From: Mycocentrospora acerina | Lineage: Eukaryota; Ascomycota; Dothideomycetes; Pleosporales | Length of the DNA stretch: 64,000 bases | Direction of reading: 5' to 3' | Assembly (NCBI GenBank): GCA_022701365.1 | Contig: JAKUHH010000130.1 | Location: forward strand, 1-64,000 | In this document: positions 22,287-33,898 of the stretch, piece by piece | Position numbering within the stretch: the first letter of the stretch is position 1 | How the letters are laid out: each line of letters starts with the position of its first letter | Program-made: the position numbers and the translations under genes | The notes under the pieces: model-generated | Database searches by the model: none | Seen by the model: only the letters and a program-made list of their open reading frames with translations | Told to the model about the DNA's origin: nothing

Positions 22287-25174
22287 TGCGATTGTAAAGC
22301 ACTGCAACGAGGGAGCTTGCCAGCTTGTTCAGGTCGGTCGCCGCGAGCTACTCGTATGTAGTCGACAGCCGCGCTTGGCACCTACGCATGGTCATATGCC
22401 AGCGCATGCATCCAGATGCGAGCAACACCGCTCATCAAGTTGCTGCAGAGGTGAGGTCAGCTTCACCGAGATTTCGGTTATCGCCGTATGCATGTCGCAA
22501 AGAGAATGTCTAGGCGAACGTAGCACGTCACGCGACTCCACGTCATCGCGCAGTTGACAGCTGAGCGCTTTTACAGAAAGGAGCACGATTACATCGACCA
22601 ACACCGCCTGCCGAACGCTTCTTCAGACTTAGAAATCAGCTTGGGAGCCTGCTTGGTGAAGAGATCAACTTCCTCAGCAGCTCAAACACGTGGCACAGAT
22701 GGAGTTTCACCTAGTTTCGGCCTTGACATGGCATGTCTCCACTTGGCCCCAAGAATGAAGTTGCTTCTCATCCTGCCCGAACCCCCGAGCAAGGCAAAAC
22801 GAAGATCTTGAATGAAACCACAACATCAGGGTAACAATCGCAAGTGGCCAAAAAAATACAAAAACATACAACAGCGGGTATTCGCCAGTGGTCACCCACC
22901 TGACTACTAATCCGCCGGTAGGCTGCTTGAGTACAGCTGAGCGAACGGGAAGCTCTATTTTCAGTCTCCTATGGTCGTATGTGAAGATTATGGAAAGTTG
23001 TGAGTCTAAGACTTCACAAACTCTGCTTTGAGATCGGCTTTTCAAGGGTCAAATTGCGATGCAGACTAGGATATGAGTTCAAAATCTGCCTGTATAGGTG
23101 CAACAACATCTCCAAAGAACTTATTACGGAATAATGCGTGTTCGAAGGTATTTTGTTACGGCGGACCTGGGAACACAAACCTAAGACATCTATCAACCGC
23201 GTATGCGTAAGCGATCCAAGAGTCTAGCATCAATTCATCAATTTGCTTTCTAACGATTTCGAAGTCTTCTACAGGAGTTGTAGCCGTAGCTCTAGGCGGA
23301 ATACTGCTTGCGGTTGTGCTAAGGTACTTCAGCTGTAGTTGCGAAAAGGTTTGTTTAGATCCAGCTTGATAAGGTGTATGGCCAGGGTGTGTAATGTGAT
23401 ATTCTGAATCTGGCTATTTTGTAACTGATCAGGTAATGTTTGCAACGTTGAACCACAATTTGTAGTTGTTCGCTAGAAGTTGTAGGATAGATACGGATGT
23501 GGTGAAAGTTGTGGCAAAGCACTACCACACTCTCGGTTCAGGAACATGCAAATATTTCTGTCTCCCAGGATCTTCTCAAGCCAAGGAGAATCGTAATGAT
23601 TGAAGGCAGCCCAAGCGAGTGCAGCAGCAATGCCAAATCTCTACTTCCGATGGAGAGCCAGTCGATTGTTGGTGGCCTGATCTAACTGTCGTGACAGTAG
23701 AGCGTGAAGTAGTAAAACTATCTGCGTAAAAGCTAAACTGATATCTGAGGTCACATTCTAGTGGTCGATGCTTATCTGCCCGCAAGCATTTGAGTCAGGA
23801 ATTGAATTGTATTTTGGTAGGCGATCTTGGCTGCTTTTTTCCAACCAATTCACAGAGTATTGTGTTCGATGAAGTCTTGGATACTGGAGTGGATACTGAT
23901 TTACTTGTATTTGACTTTGAGTTCGCAGGCACCGTGTGTGAGCTAGCAAAAAGTTCGACTTTCTTGCTGCTGTGGCTAGAAGGGTTAAATTGTTGTTTGG
24001 CATTATACAAAGAATACTAAGCTCTAGCCATGCAATACCAAATTTGCACCTGCACGCTGTAAATATTACAGTTGACCTTGATCCTGATCTTTATCTCACC
24101 CTGGAATGGTTCTCTGGTATTTAGATACTCATAAACTTTGCCTTGCTTGTTTCTGGCTGCGGAGCTGGAGAACTTGTATTCCAACTCTGTGACTTCAGGA
24201 CTGGAGTAGAAGGCAGCATCAGGCTGGGTACACTACCTCCAGCTACTATACTAGTCGTTGGAAAATCTCTAGACTGACGGATGTCTTCTTCCATATAGTG
24301 TCGGGCGTGGAGTTTTGTATCTAGGAGATTTTCTGCCAAAAAGCACCAGATGATATGCTGTTGAACTCAATAAATCGTCCTTGTACCAGCTCAACTCAAT
24401 GTTCCCCTCATGACCGCCAGAACAGGTACAATCGCAGCCATAATCAAAATATTTGTGCACATCTTGAAAACTTCTTCAAAAGATTTTCACACTCTCTCTC
24501 TCTTCATTAAAGGCTTTACGCATACGACCAATGGTGCGATTCTGTGTCCGGCAACGCTTCTCGTCTTTCCAGTCCGCAGTTTTGTAAGGCTACGATTCAC
24601 GTCTAAAGCTGCTTAATGATCTGCTCTCACTTCCTGGAGCCAAAATTTTGGTTTACTCTACGCCATTCCCAACTCATTCGCGCAGATTTGGCATCTGTCC
24701 AAGTTGGCCATAAAACCAGATTGGTGAGTATCAAAGATGGGGAGTGCAAGATAGGAATATCAGAATAATAACAGGCGCTTCCTACCTGTCCATCCACGTC
24801 GGGAAAAATATCGTTCACAATAGCATTCATCAAATTGTCTATGGTGTGATTATGCCTTCTGGTAGGTTTGTGCGCATCGTGGTCTACCTAACCTTGCCCC
24901 TCCCAGCTTGGTTCCGAAGATCAGCTATACGCGGCGGCAAGCAACCCTAGCGCATACACGCACCTAAGGCTTGCGACTGCACAGCCATCGAGCTACAGCC
25001 CTGCAGCCTTGCAGCCTTGCATATCAATACGTCGCTTGCTATCAGCCCGGCTGATGTGCCTCATGCGTACACACGGCAGCGAAGCCTCTTGCTGCACATC
25101 TCCTGCCTCTCCGCGCCTATATTGCAACGACCAATCCGGCCCGCTAACAATCTCCCAGTGGAACATGCTACAGT
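22287..25174. other. AT-rich accessory gap before the NLR gene
   Basis: The first 300 bases are the promoter of the RING gene. The rest has only short open frames. On the minus strand around 24121-24370 a frame (V-Q-Q-H-I-I-W-C-F-L-A-E-N-L-L-D and on) has protein-like composition but meets a TGA upstream and matches nothing I know; it may be the end of a decayed gene. No repeats or transposase motifs were seen. Confidence 0.45.
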
Positions 25175-27831
25175 ATGATCCGCCTTCTCAAGTGCCTCCC
25201 AGGCGGCGGTTTTGAGCTGACCTCTTCCGATGACGAACATTCTCCGCCGTACGCCATCCTCTCTCACACCTGGACGGAGGGACAGGAGGTCACATACAAT
25301 GAGCTTCTGGCTGGAACTGGCACACATAAGAGTGGCTATGCTAAGCTCCGCTTCTGTGGCGAGCGCGCTGCAGCAGATGGTCTTGAGTACTTCTGGGTTG
25401 ATACCTGCTGCATCGACAAGGCCACGAACGACGAGCTGAGCGCGGCGATCAACTCCATGTTTCGCTGGTATCAGCGCGCTGACAAGTGTTACGTATATCT
25501 GACGGATGTCTCTGTGCTAGGAGAGATTAATGACTCTGAGGCCTTTCGCATATCATGGGAAGAGGCTTTTCGGCGCAGCCGGTGGTTTACGCGAGGCTGG
25601 ACGCTGCAGGAGCTGCTGGCACCGGCTAGCGTTGAGTTCTTCTCTCGAGAGGGCAGGCGGCTAGGGAGCAGGATTTCGCTAGAGTGCGAGATAAACGAGA
25701 TCACTGGGATTTCTGTGGATGCGCTGAGAGGCCAGAAGCTCAACAACTTCAGTGTCGAAGAACGCATGAGCTGGGCGGCAGGACGTAGAACGACACTGAG
25801 GGAAGACAAAGTGTACTGCCTGCTAGGGATCTTTGGGGTGTTTTTGCCGCTCATCTATGGAGAAGGAGAGGACCATGCGACTCTACGACTCAAAGAGGAG
25901 ATACACAAACGACAGCAGGACTATACAACGACAGATTTGCAGCATGTTCCTGGTGCGTCTTCTTTGATGGAAACAACGTCTTTTCTGTGAGGTTTACCTG
26001 TTGACTAAACACAGTCTCTTCTCCACTGCCTTTCCCACGCAACGAGCTCTTTGTCGGACGAGGAGCCCAACTTCAGACGATTAAACAGAACCTACTCACA
26101 CTAAGCTCCCACCGACGTATGACAGTATATGGACTTGGGGGGTGTGGAAAGTCAGCACTTGTTCTTGAATTCGCTCATCGTGCGCTAGCGGAGCGCGCCA
26201 GAGACCTTGTCTTCTGGGTGCCAGCAATTAGCCGAGAGAGCTTCGAGCTCGCCTATCGAGAGATCGCAACTCGCCTGCGGTTACCTAGAATTACTAACCC
26301 AAACACAGACACTAAAAAGCTTGTTCAAGACGCACTAAGCAGAGACAGCTTCGGCAGCTGGCTGATGATAGTCGACAATGCCGACGATCCTGCGGTCTTG
26401 TTAGGTCCAGTCGGTAGTGATCCAAGGTCGCCTCGGCTGTGGGACTATCTCCCACACAACTGTTGTAGAGGTGCTATTCTGTTCACGACGCGAAGTAGGA
26501 AAGCGGCTACAACACTAACACCTGGTCGTGTGCTTGAGCTCAATGACATGAGCCAGAGTGAAGCTAGGGAATTGCTAACGCAGCACATAACAAAAGACGC
26601 ATTGCTTGACAATTCAATAGCCGTTGACCAGCTACTTAGCATACTCACGTATCTACCGCTTGCTATCGTGCAAGCAGCCGCATTTATCAACAATAACAAC
26701 ACGTCAATCTCGGAATATGTGTCCCTGTTTGAGCACGCTGGTGCAGAGGTTGAACTCTTCAGCGAGCAATTTGAAGATGTAAGCAGATACCGAGAAATAG
26801 ATAGCACAATCGCCAAGACGTGGCATATCTCCTTCGACCAGATACGCAAGCAAGATCCGCTTGCTGCAGAATGTCTCTCTTTCATAGCATGTATTGACCG
26901 GGTTAGCATCCCGCAGTCGCTGTTGCCGCTAAGAGGATCTGTAGTGCAGCAAGCTAAAGTGCTTGGAACGCTGACTGGGTATGCGTTTATAACAGAGCGC
27001 CAGCAGACAGTGCAAGGAATGAATTGGGAAAGGTTCTTTGACATGCATCGTCTAGTTCACATAGCATCTATTGTGTGGTTGCATGAACACAATGAGTGGG
27101 CAAGCTGGATGCAAACCGCTGTAGACCGACTTGAAGAGTTGGTGCCGTGGGGCGGGTATGAGGGAAAGGAGGTCCGGGCTGCGTACCTCCCACATGCTGT
27201 TTATTTAGTAGGACACAATGATAGTGTTGAAGAGACAGTCACAGCGTCGCTTCTCGATCGCGTTAGTCGGTGTCAGGATATTCTAGGACAGTACGCAGCA
27301 GCCGAGGCCTCTTATAGACAGGCATTATCGTGGAGGAATAAGATGCTAGGGCGCGAGCATCCTTACACGCTGATAAGCATGGGCAACTTAGCATTAGTGC
27401 TAGACAGGCAGGGCAAGTACAAAGAGGCAGAGGCGATGAACAGGCAGACGCTGGCGCTACGGGAGAAGGTGCTGGGGCCTGAGCATCCTGACACGCTGAT
27501 AAGTATAGGCAACTTAGCATCAGTGCTAGACAGGCAGGGCAAGTACAAAGAGGCAGAGGCGATGAACAGGCAGACAATGGCGCTGCAGGAGAAGGTGCTG
27601 GGGCCTGAGCATCCCAACACGCTGGTGAGTGTGTACTGCCTGGCCTGCCTTCTTGCAAGACAACGTCGCTACCAAGAGTCACTCTTGCTGTATCAAAGAG
27701 CATTTACTGCATACCAAACTTTGCTTGGAATAGGTCATCCAACTACACACGCATGTCACCGGCACTACACAGAAGTGCAAACGCTTGCGTTAGCAGAGCA
27801 AGATCTAACAGTGGAGAACACCCCTGTTTAA
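25175..27831 (+). CDS. HET / NB-ARC / TPR receptor (fungal NLR-like)
   Basis: This is a STAND-type receptor of the kind that controls self/non-self recognition and regulated cell death in filamentous fungi. Exon 1 is 25175-25952, the intron is 62 bases, and exon 2 is 26015-27831, giving 864 residues. Residues about 1-250 are a HET effector domain (YAILSHTW, FWVDTCCIDK, RGWTLQELLAP, DKVYCLLGIFGV). Residues about 290-600 are an NB-ARC ATPase with P-loop GLGGCGKSAL, Walker B-like MIVDNAD and a TTRS sensor region. The C-terminus has 42-residue TPR repeats, two of them nearly identical. The downstream position holds a broken zinc-finger gene. The gene body has normal GC content and no premature stop, unlike its flanks. 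The ligand is unknown. Confidence 0.92.
27349..27726 (+). repeat. 126-bp TPR-coding tandem repeats
   Basis: Three 126-base units start at 27349, 27475 and 27601, each encoding 42 residues beginning G-x-E-H-P. Units 1 and 2 share long identical runs (for example VLDRQGKYKEAEAMNRQT). Unit 3 matches only at its start and then diverges. High identity between neighbouring units is typical of receptor repeats kept alike by recombination. Confidence 0.85.
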
Positions 27832-28892
27832 ACCCTAGGCAGCTTTATGAGAGCCATTGCAGGCAAAGCGCTATGATTTGTACGTACGCTAGCAAATGTA
27901 GGCACAAAGCAAAAACTTAGCCATGTTTTCGACGCTTTAGTATAAACGTATTACATTTTCTTCTATATGACGTGTTTTGTGCCAACATAAGTCATGCTTG
28001 GCTAAGCCTTGCGCAGAGGACTAGTTCAAGCTAGAGCTGCAGACGCAAAGCGCTTACGACAGCAGGGCTAGAATACAGCCAGTCTATTTTCAACTTCTCT
28101 GTACAGGTACAGGTCAAGTCCCTCGCTAAGCGACTCTATGTAATGCAGCTAGATATTGTAACTAACGAGTAGGGAGTGTAGGTATTAAGACGCTTTACTT
28201 GGGATACTTGTTTACACATCTGTCTGTAGCTGAGTATATTTTAGTAAAGATGTACAAGCTTGCAAGCAGATCTGAGGCTGACGGCAAGATGTGGTATTGT
28301 TAGCGCAACTGGAATTTAGAGTGGAAGGAAAGAAGCCAGAACAAAGGCAGAGACATGGAGAGTTTGTTCTGAGAGTGTGCTCGTTTACTGACTGTTTTTG
28401 ACTTTATTATAGTGAAGAGAGCGAAGTGGTTTTCGCCACACAGAGGTTTTCGCGACGTAGGTGGGGACATTACCTATATTTCAGAATACTGACAAATTTA
28501 GGTCAAAATAATGTTAATATAACTCGACCAAACATGAGATTCGCGCCAGTCGCTAGCACTAGGAGATGTCCAGACCAGGGACACCCATGATTCCTCACAT
28601 TTATGTCAATAACAGTTATATTCAGTATTTGGGATGTTTAAAAGATCTTATTCTTCTTACTGACAGTTCTTCAAGTTATGATTCTGAACTCTTGTTTAGC
28701 TTAGCAATTTGGTCCGGCATCCTATTGCAAATTGCCAAAAAGTTGGACACTTTCTCACAGGTTTCGGTTTTAACTTAAAGGCCAAGCTTCAGCCAAAAAT
28801 AACTTCACTTTACTAGAACTTTAGATGTTGATTCGAGGGTCGTACATTACGCATAATATGATATTACCTACATTTCTGAAAAATTTCAAACC
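27832..28892. other. AT-rich gap, no gene
   Basis: The stretch after the receptor gene is AT-rich with many stops. The open frame at 28566-28778 has no motif. I see no gene. Confidence 0.5.
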
Positions 28893-29670
28893 TTGAAGAG
28901 CGAATCAAAAATCATTGACGACAACGAAGCCAACGCCAACACTCAGGTACTTCGCTATATAAAGTTTCACAGAATTTCCAAGGCCAGAGTAGTTTCAGAG
29001 ATTTTGAACTTGTTCCATTACATGAGCATTTGTGGATGTTGGCAAAATTATAAAATGAAAATTCACATACAAAGTCAAGGAGGAAAGTCCGTTATGACAA
29101 AGAACACGTTTTCGACAGTGGCAACATCTGATGTATACCATGCTCCGAATATTCCAGGACATGTACGGACGATATATGCAGAGTCGACAGTCGGTAATAA
29201 GAGGTCGAATCGCGTGCCTGAGGTATCCATGATAGACTCCGAAGCCGGAGTATTTCAATGTCCTTATTGTCGCCTCATGCTAGACTCAAGACGAATTCAG
29301 AATCGACAAGAATGGAAGTAGGCGTGCAATGAACAAAGATCCAAGTTTGTTTGTTCCTAAGATATCTCTAGGCGCCATAGTTATCGAGACCTTAGACCTT
29401 ACATTTGTACTTTTGAGAAGTGTCAAAATCTGGGTAAACAAAACATGGCAAGACACGACTGGGTCTATCATGAGATGCAGATGCATTATCGCCAGTGCAA
29501 GTGTGAGGAACAAGAAACTATCTATTTAACTAAAGAATAATTCATTGACCACACCAATTAGCTGTACCCGTCCTCCGTAGCAAAGAGTCAAATCTTAGCC
29601 CTGATAGAGATATTTGAACGTGGGATGGATGGAATGACGATTATTCAATGTTCCATATGTCCAGATCAGT
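28893..29670 (+). pseudogene. Broken C2H2-type zinc-finger gene
   Basis: The frame from 28893 ends in a zinc-finger half, VFQCPYCRLML. A 54-base intron (29318-29371) then joins it to KRHSYRDLRPYICTFEKC and on to MARHDWVYHEMQMHYRQ. Together they give the paired finger arrangement common in large fungal accessory proteins. In the same frame TAA occurs at 29536 and TAG at 29557, after which the frame is again protein-like (LYPSSVAKSQILALIEIFER, then MDGMTIIQCSICPDQ). Both stops could come from Gln codons by one C-to-T change, as in RIP. An RQC replaces the expected RQW. The N-terminus is not identifiable. I infer a dead gene, possibly once continuous with the frame at 29648. Confidence 0.6.
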
Positions 29671-30265
29671 GCCAGATAATTCTTTCACCTCAGAGGACAC
29701 GCCTGCGAATGAAAAATCTCAGGAGCATACTTTTAGGGCTTCTTTTTCTGACTCGCTTGAAGATCTGTTCAAAGAAATCGCAGGTGCAAGCTTCTCCGTG
29801 GCCGAGTTAAAGAACATGATCAACACAAAACGAAAAGGGCGGTCTTGTGCGCTATGGAACTATACGAACAACGACAAAATTCAACTTGGACCCTTGGTTT
29901 CAATGGATGGACAAAACTTGATTTTGAAATCGAGAGGTACAGTATGGATGAGACAAGTGTCCTTAGATTTCACATTAGCTGCGATGACAGTGATGGCGAC
30001 CCAGAAATTTAAAAAGGGAGTAAGTCAACCCCCCAGCAAAAAGGATATAAAACAAAGCCTAGAAGAGCGCTTCACATTTGCAGAAGTTGCAGCAGCAGCG
30101 TTAGTAGTGCAGAAATCCAAAAAGCGAAAAGGACTAAAGGAAGCTGTTGCAAGGGTGATGAATCTAGAAAGGTTTGAGAGAGGAATTTCGGTGCTCCTAA
30201 AATCTTATGGAGACATTGAAAATAGGAAGGACCGCAGGTGGGTTGTTCAGAAGGCCAGATCATGA
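29648..30265 (+). CDS. Orphan ORF, 205 residues
   Basis: I do not recognise this protein. It is an uninterrupted frame in AT-rich DNA, with an acidic first part, an aromatic segment GRSCALWNYTNN near residue 65, and a Lys/Arg-rich C-terminal third with likely helices (E-E-R-F-T-F-A-E-V-A-A-A-A-L-V-V-Q-K). Its start overlaps, in another frame, the last protein-like piece of the broken zinc-finger gene, so it could be that gene's 3' part after a frameshift rather than an independent gene. There is no signal peptide. Confidence 0.4.
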   Translation: MFHMSRSVPDNSFTSEDTPANEKSQEHTFRASFSDSLEDLFKEIAGASFSVAELKNMINTKRKGRSCALWNYTNNDKIQLGPLVSMDGQNLILKSRGTVWMRQVSLDFTLAAMTVMATQKFKKGVSQPPSKKDIKQSLEERFTFAEVAAAALVVQKSKKRKGLKEAVARVMNLERFERGISVLLKSYGDIENRKDRRWVVQKARS

Positions 30266-30811
30266 CTCGCTACCAAGGGTCTGACAGGGCACCGAGGCAA
30301 AGGCCAGACCGCTGAAACGTCGCACCTCTATTGCAATGTTGCACGTCAAACCCCGCGCTTGGATTTTGCATGGGAAGCTTTTTTGTAGTCTTTAACAACA
30401 TAGAAAGTGGGAATCCGTGATATCAATGACAATGCAATCGTAGATGTGTTTTATCTGCAAAGCAACGGAACAACGTGGTCATTTGCCAGAACTCGAAGGA
30501 AAAGGAGCTGGTCAGATAATCTCATCGCCTAAGAGCCCTCATGTGAATCACAACGCAGAATGCAGAAGTCTTTCAAAGTCATAAAATTCAAGATAAATAA
30601 TATACAAGTTTCAAGGCTTCCAGACCTATCTAATAACTTGATCCAGCATCTTGAATATTGCCATTTCCTCCTCGCCAAAGTACCAATCAATGAATTAACT
30701 TAAATAATATCCATTACCCATCATGAATCAATGTGAACATATTGATAAAGTGATCCGTGTCCAGCACAATGCTCTCACTCCTCAAAGTTGCAGTCTTGTC
30801 GTGTTGCGTGC
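30266..30811. other. Gap without a gene
   Basis: This is the AT-rich 3' flank of the secreted repeat protein gene. I see nothing in it. Confidence 0.5.
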
Positions 30812-32635
30812 TTACTGCGAAGCACCATTGTTGCGGCCACCGGTGGCGGCTCCACCCTGCTGTCCAGTAGCCGCACCATTCTGTTGACCGTTCTGCTTGC
30901 CGTTCTGCGCAGTTTGCTGGCCGGTCTGAGCGGTTTGTCCGTTGGCACCTTGATGATTGTTAGTACATGCAGAAATATGATGGAAGATCATGACGTACCA
31001 GCTGTGCCTTGTGCCTGACCATTCTGACCCTTAGTAGCTCCTGTAGCGCCGTTGCCAGTCTGAGCCTGTCCAGTCTGACCTTGGGTAGCGGCGGCGCCAT
31101 TACCCTTCTGATTCTGGCCGTTCTGACCCTGAGTAGCGGCGGCACCATTGCCCTTCTGGTTTTGTCCATTCTGAGTCTGAGTAGCAGCTGCAGTTCCGTT
31201 GTTCTGCTGATTCTGGCTAATCTGGCCGTTTTGGCCTTGAGCAGTTCCAGCGGCGCCAGCCTGACCATTCTGACCCTTAGCAGCTCCATTCTGGCCCTTG
31301 GCATTTCCGGTCTGGCCATTCTGGCTCTGAGCAGCTCCAGTGTTACCAGTTTGACCGTTCTGGCCCTGGGCAGTTCCAGTGGTGCCAGTCTGACCCTGGG
31401 CAGTACCAGTTTGGCCTTGGGCAGTACCAGTCTGACCTTGGGCAGTTCCAGTAGTACCCTGAGCAGTTCCAGTAGTACCCTGAGCAGTTCCAGCGGTACC
31501 GGTCTGGCCTTGAGCCTGAGCAGTTCCAGTGGTGCCGGTCTGACCTTGGGCAGTTCCAGCAGTACCAGTCTGGCCAGTCTGACCCTGGGTAGTTCCTGCA
31601 GTACCGGTCTGGCCTTGAGCCTGCTGTCCAGTAGGCGCGAGTCCAGTTGTCCATCCAGGAGCGCCAGTGGCGGGCTGGGGAGCCAGTCCAGCAGCTGCAG
31701 CAGCCTGAGCGGCAGGAAGACCGTTGACGTTGTTGTTTACAAGACCGTTTCCAGTACCCTGAGCAAGAGCCTTAGCGGCGATAAAAGCAGCGTTGGGAGT
31801 ACCAGCGGCAGCGCCAGGTAGGGTGGGACCAGTTCCCTGGACACCACCCTGGACACCGGTCTGATTGCAGACCTGAGGACGAACAGCCTGAGAGGTAGAT
31901 CCAGTAGAAGCCATGTAGGCATCGATGTTAGGCAAGACTAGACTCTGTTAGTTGTCTATGTGATTTAATGGATTATGAGCGAACTCACCATTGACGCAAC
32001 GGTTCTGGTTGATCAGATCAATGTTGGCGACAGCGGCTTGACCCTGAACAGACATTTGCTGGAGCTTGGTGACGACGTCCATGAAGGCTCCACCAGTGGC
32101 GAGGGTGCTATTGGCAGCCTGAACATTAGGGTTACCGCTGTTGGCAGCATCAATGATAGCCTTGTGATTCAGCTCGTCAACCTCAGCGTTGAAGGCAACG
32201 AGAGCAGCCTGCTTGAACTGGGCGTTGTTCTGGATACTAGCACCCGTGTTGAGGAAGTTAGACACCATAGAGGTGTCGGCCATCCAGTTGGAGACGGCAG
32301 TGGCGAGATCACCAGCAGTAGGAGTCTGACCAGCGGCAATACCTCCAGTGTTGACATTCTGTGTACCAGTGTTCTGCGCACCAGTGTTCTGTGTACCAGT
32401 GTTCTGTGTGCCAGTGTTCTGACCAGTGGCGCCCTGTTGGGTAGTTTGCTGACCCTAGTAACTTTGTTAGCTTCTCAACTTGATAAGTGCATCCTTAGGA
32501 ACTCACTGTAGCACCCTGTTGCGTCGTCTGGCCTGCAGTCGTCGCGCCCCTGTTACCATTACCCGTGCCCTGCTGGGCAACGGGGGCAGCGAAAACTGCC
32601 GACGAAAGGAGAGAAGCGAGGATGATATACTTCAT
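30812..32635 (-). CDS. Secreted Gln/Gly/Thr-repeat protein
   Basis: Four exons keep frame: 32507-32635, 31989-32454, 30999-31937 and 30812-30948, giving 556 residues. The protein starts with a clear signal peptide (MKYIILASLLSSAVFA, cut before APVAQQ). A folded core follows at about residues 75-230 (from L-A-T-A-V-S-N-W-M to V-R-P-Q-V-C) with two Cys, in NQNRCVN and RPQVC. I recall similar cores in other ascomycete secreted proteins but cannot name the family. The C-terminal half is low-complexity repeats of G-Q-T-G-T-A-x-x-T-A-Q and N-G-Q. No GPI signal is seen. Such proteins may be wall-associated or adhesive, which is an inference. The opposite strand is also open over 270 codons because of the repeats, but lacks gene signals. 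Confidence 0.8.
31015..31660 (-). repeat. Low-complexity coding repeat (GQTGTA / NGQ)
   Basis: Degenerate units of 9 to 36 bases encode Gly, Gln, Thr, Ala and Asn. The opposite strand reads as Ser, Leu and Thr repeats. The array is entirely inside the third exon of the secreted protein gene. Confidence 0.8.
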
Positions 32636-33898
32636 GATGAAAGTTGTTTGAATTTGCTGATTTGTATGTATTGATTGAAGGTAAAAAGAACGAATTAGAT
32701 GAAACTGGAAGATGCTGGATAAAGAATATTAGCCTGTAAAGAATGAGGAACCTGTCCGATGATGAAAAAATGGGTGCGGCAATGAAGAGTATTTGTACTC
32801 CTTTTGACACTTGATCGGTTGCTCTTACCTCAAATGTACGGTAGTGTCGTGATGAGACAAACGCCTTCATTCTCTGCACGTAAAGCTGCAACAGAACACT
32901 CCCCGCACACTTGACTGAGCCTGATCAGGCCATGCTCGTAGCAGAGAAAGCGGCCCGGAGGACGACCTAGTGGTGTCTGGAACCAGACGAGACGTCAGTT
33001 CGTTCCAGTCGCTCAGAGAGAAAGTTGTCATATTGCCAGGTCTACCATGGCAAAACATCGAAAGAGCTGTCATCATTGTTACGGATTCCGATGTTGTCGT
33101 TTTGATCGTGTCTGGGATGAGGTTTCGCGGGTCTTGGCACATGGGGAGTAGTCAGATCGCGTCTCAAACGTTAGCTCCCGTCCGCGGCTGACGCTTGTGG
33201 CGAAACAAACGCCACAACCCTCGCTACTTTTGACAGAAGTCGTAGATCTTACGAGACTTGCTGGAGCAAGGCATTGCGGCGAGAGCACCTGGGTAAGAAA
33301 CGATGACAGTTCGCGAAAGCTCCAGCTCGGTTTGAAGTCGTTCTAGAGCATCTGTCAGAGGAGATCTCGATTCTTACAACCAGAAGCTGATCAGAGTTGA
33401 AGGTGCATGCAAGTCTAGCAAAGCGATGCATGTGTCGGATGAGCAGTCCAGAAATGTGATGAATAGCTACATCGGCATATCCTTTGCCGATTTGATTCTC
33501 AAGAGTAGGGCGGGATAACAAGTACAATCGGAGGCCCGTTGCAAGTTCATGAGCGGAATGTCAGTGCCATGCTGGGCAACCTGTGGGAACGTGATCGCTA
33601 CCCATACATGCTTGGCTGAAAGTAAGTGGATACGAAATGCAAGGCGCGTGTGGATTGACAGTTGCCACTTCCCCGATCGCTATCAAGTGCAACAAAGGCA
33701 CGTGACTAGGTCTGTCAGTCTGAGCGGCTACCCATGACAATAAAAGAGTTTGAGACACATGGCTATGCCACGAAACTCTTATGTGCTTCGAACTGCTAAT
33801 TCTCCCTGGTTTTCAATGCATTTTAGTCTATCTGAACGACATCATTGCCTCGATGCCTACGTTTCAGTTACGTTTGCCTCGAAAATGCTGTCGCTCTC
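32636..33898. other. Gap without a supported gene
   Basis: The first part is the promoter of the secreted repeat protein. Open frames of 70 to 110 codons at 32559-33527 lie on both strands without motifs. I see no gene. Confidence 0.5.

Noticed and set aside
19348..22297. Numerous plus-strand frames of 60-140 codons
   Set aside because: They are shadows of the RING/ZZ/SH3 gene on the other strand.
31009..31821. Plus-strand 270-codon Ser/Leu frame
   Set aside because: It is the antisense of the Gln/Gly/Thr repeats of the secreted protein and has no gene signals.
32559..33527. Several frames of 70-110 codons
   Set aside because: They lack any domain and disagree in frame with each other. The region fits promoter and intergenic sequence.
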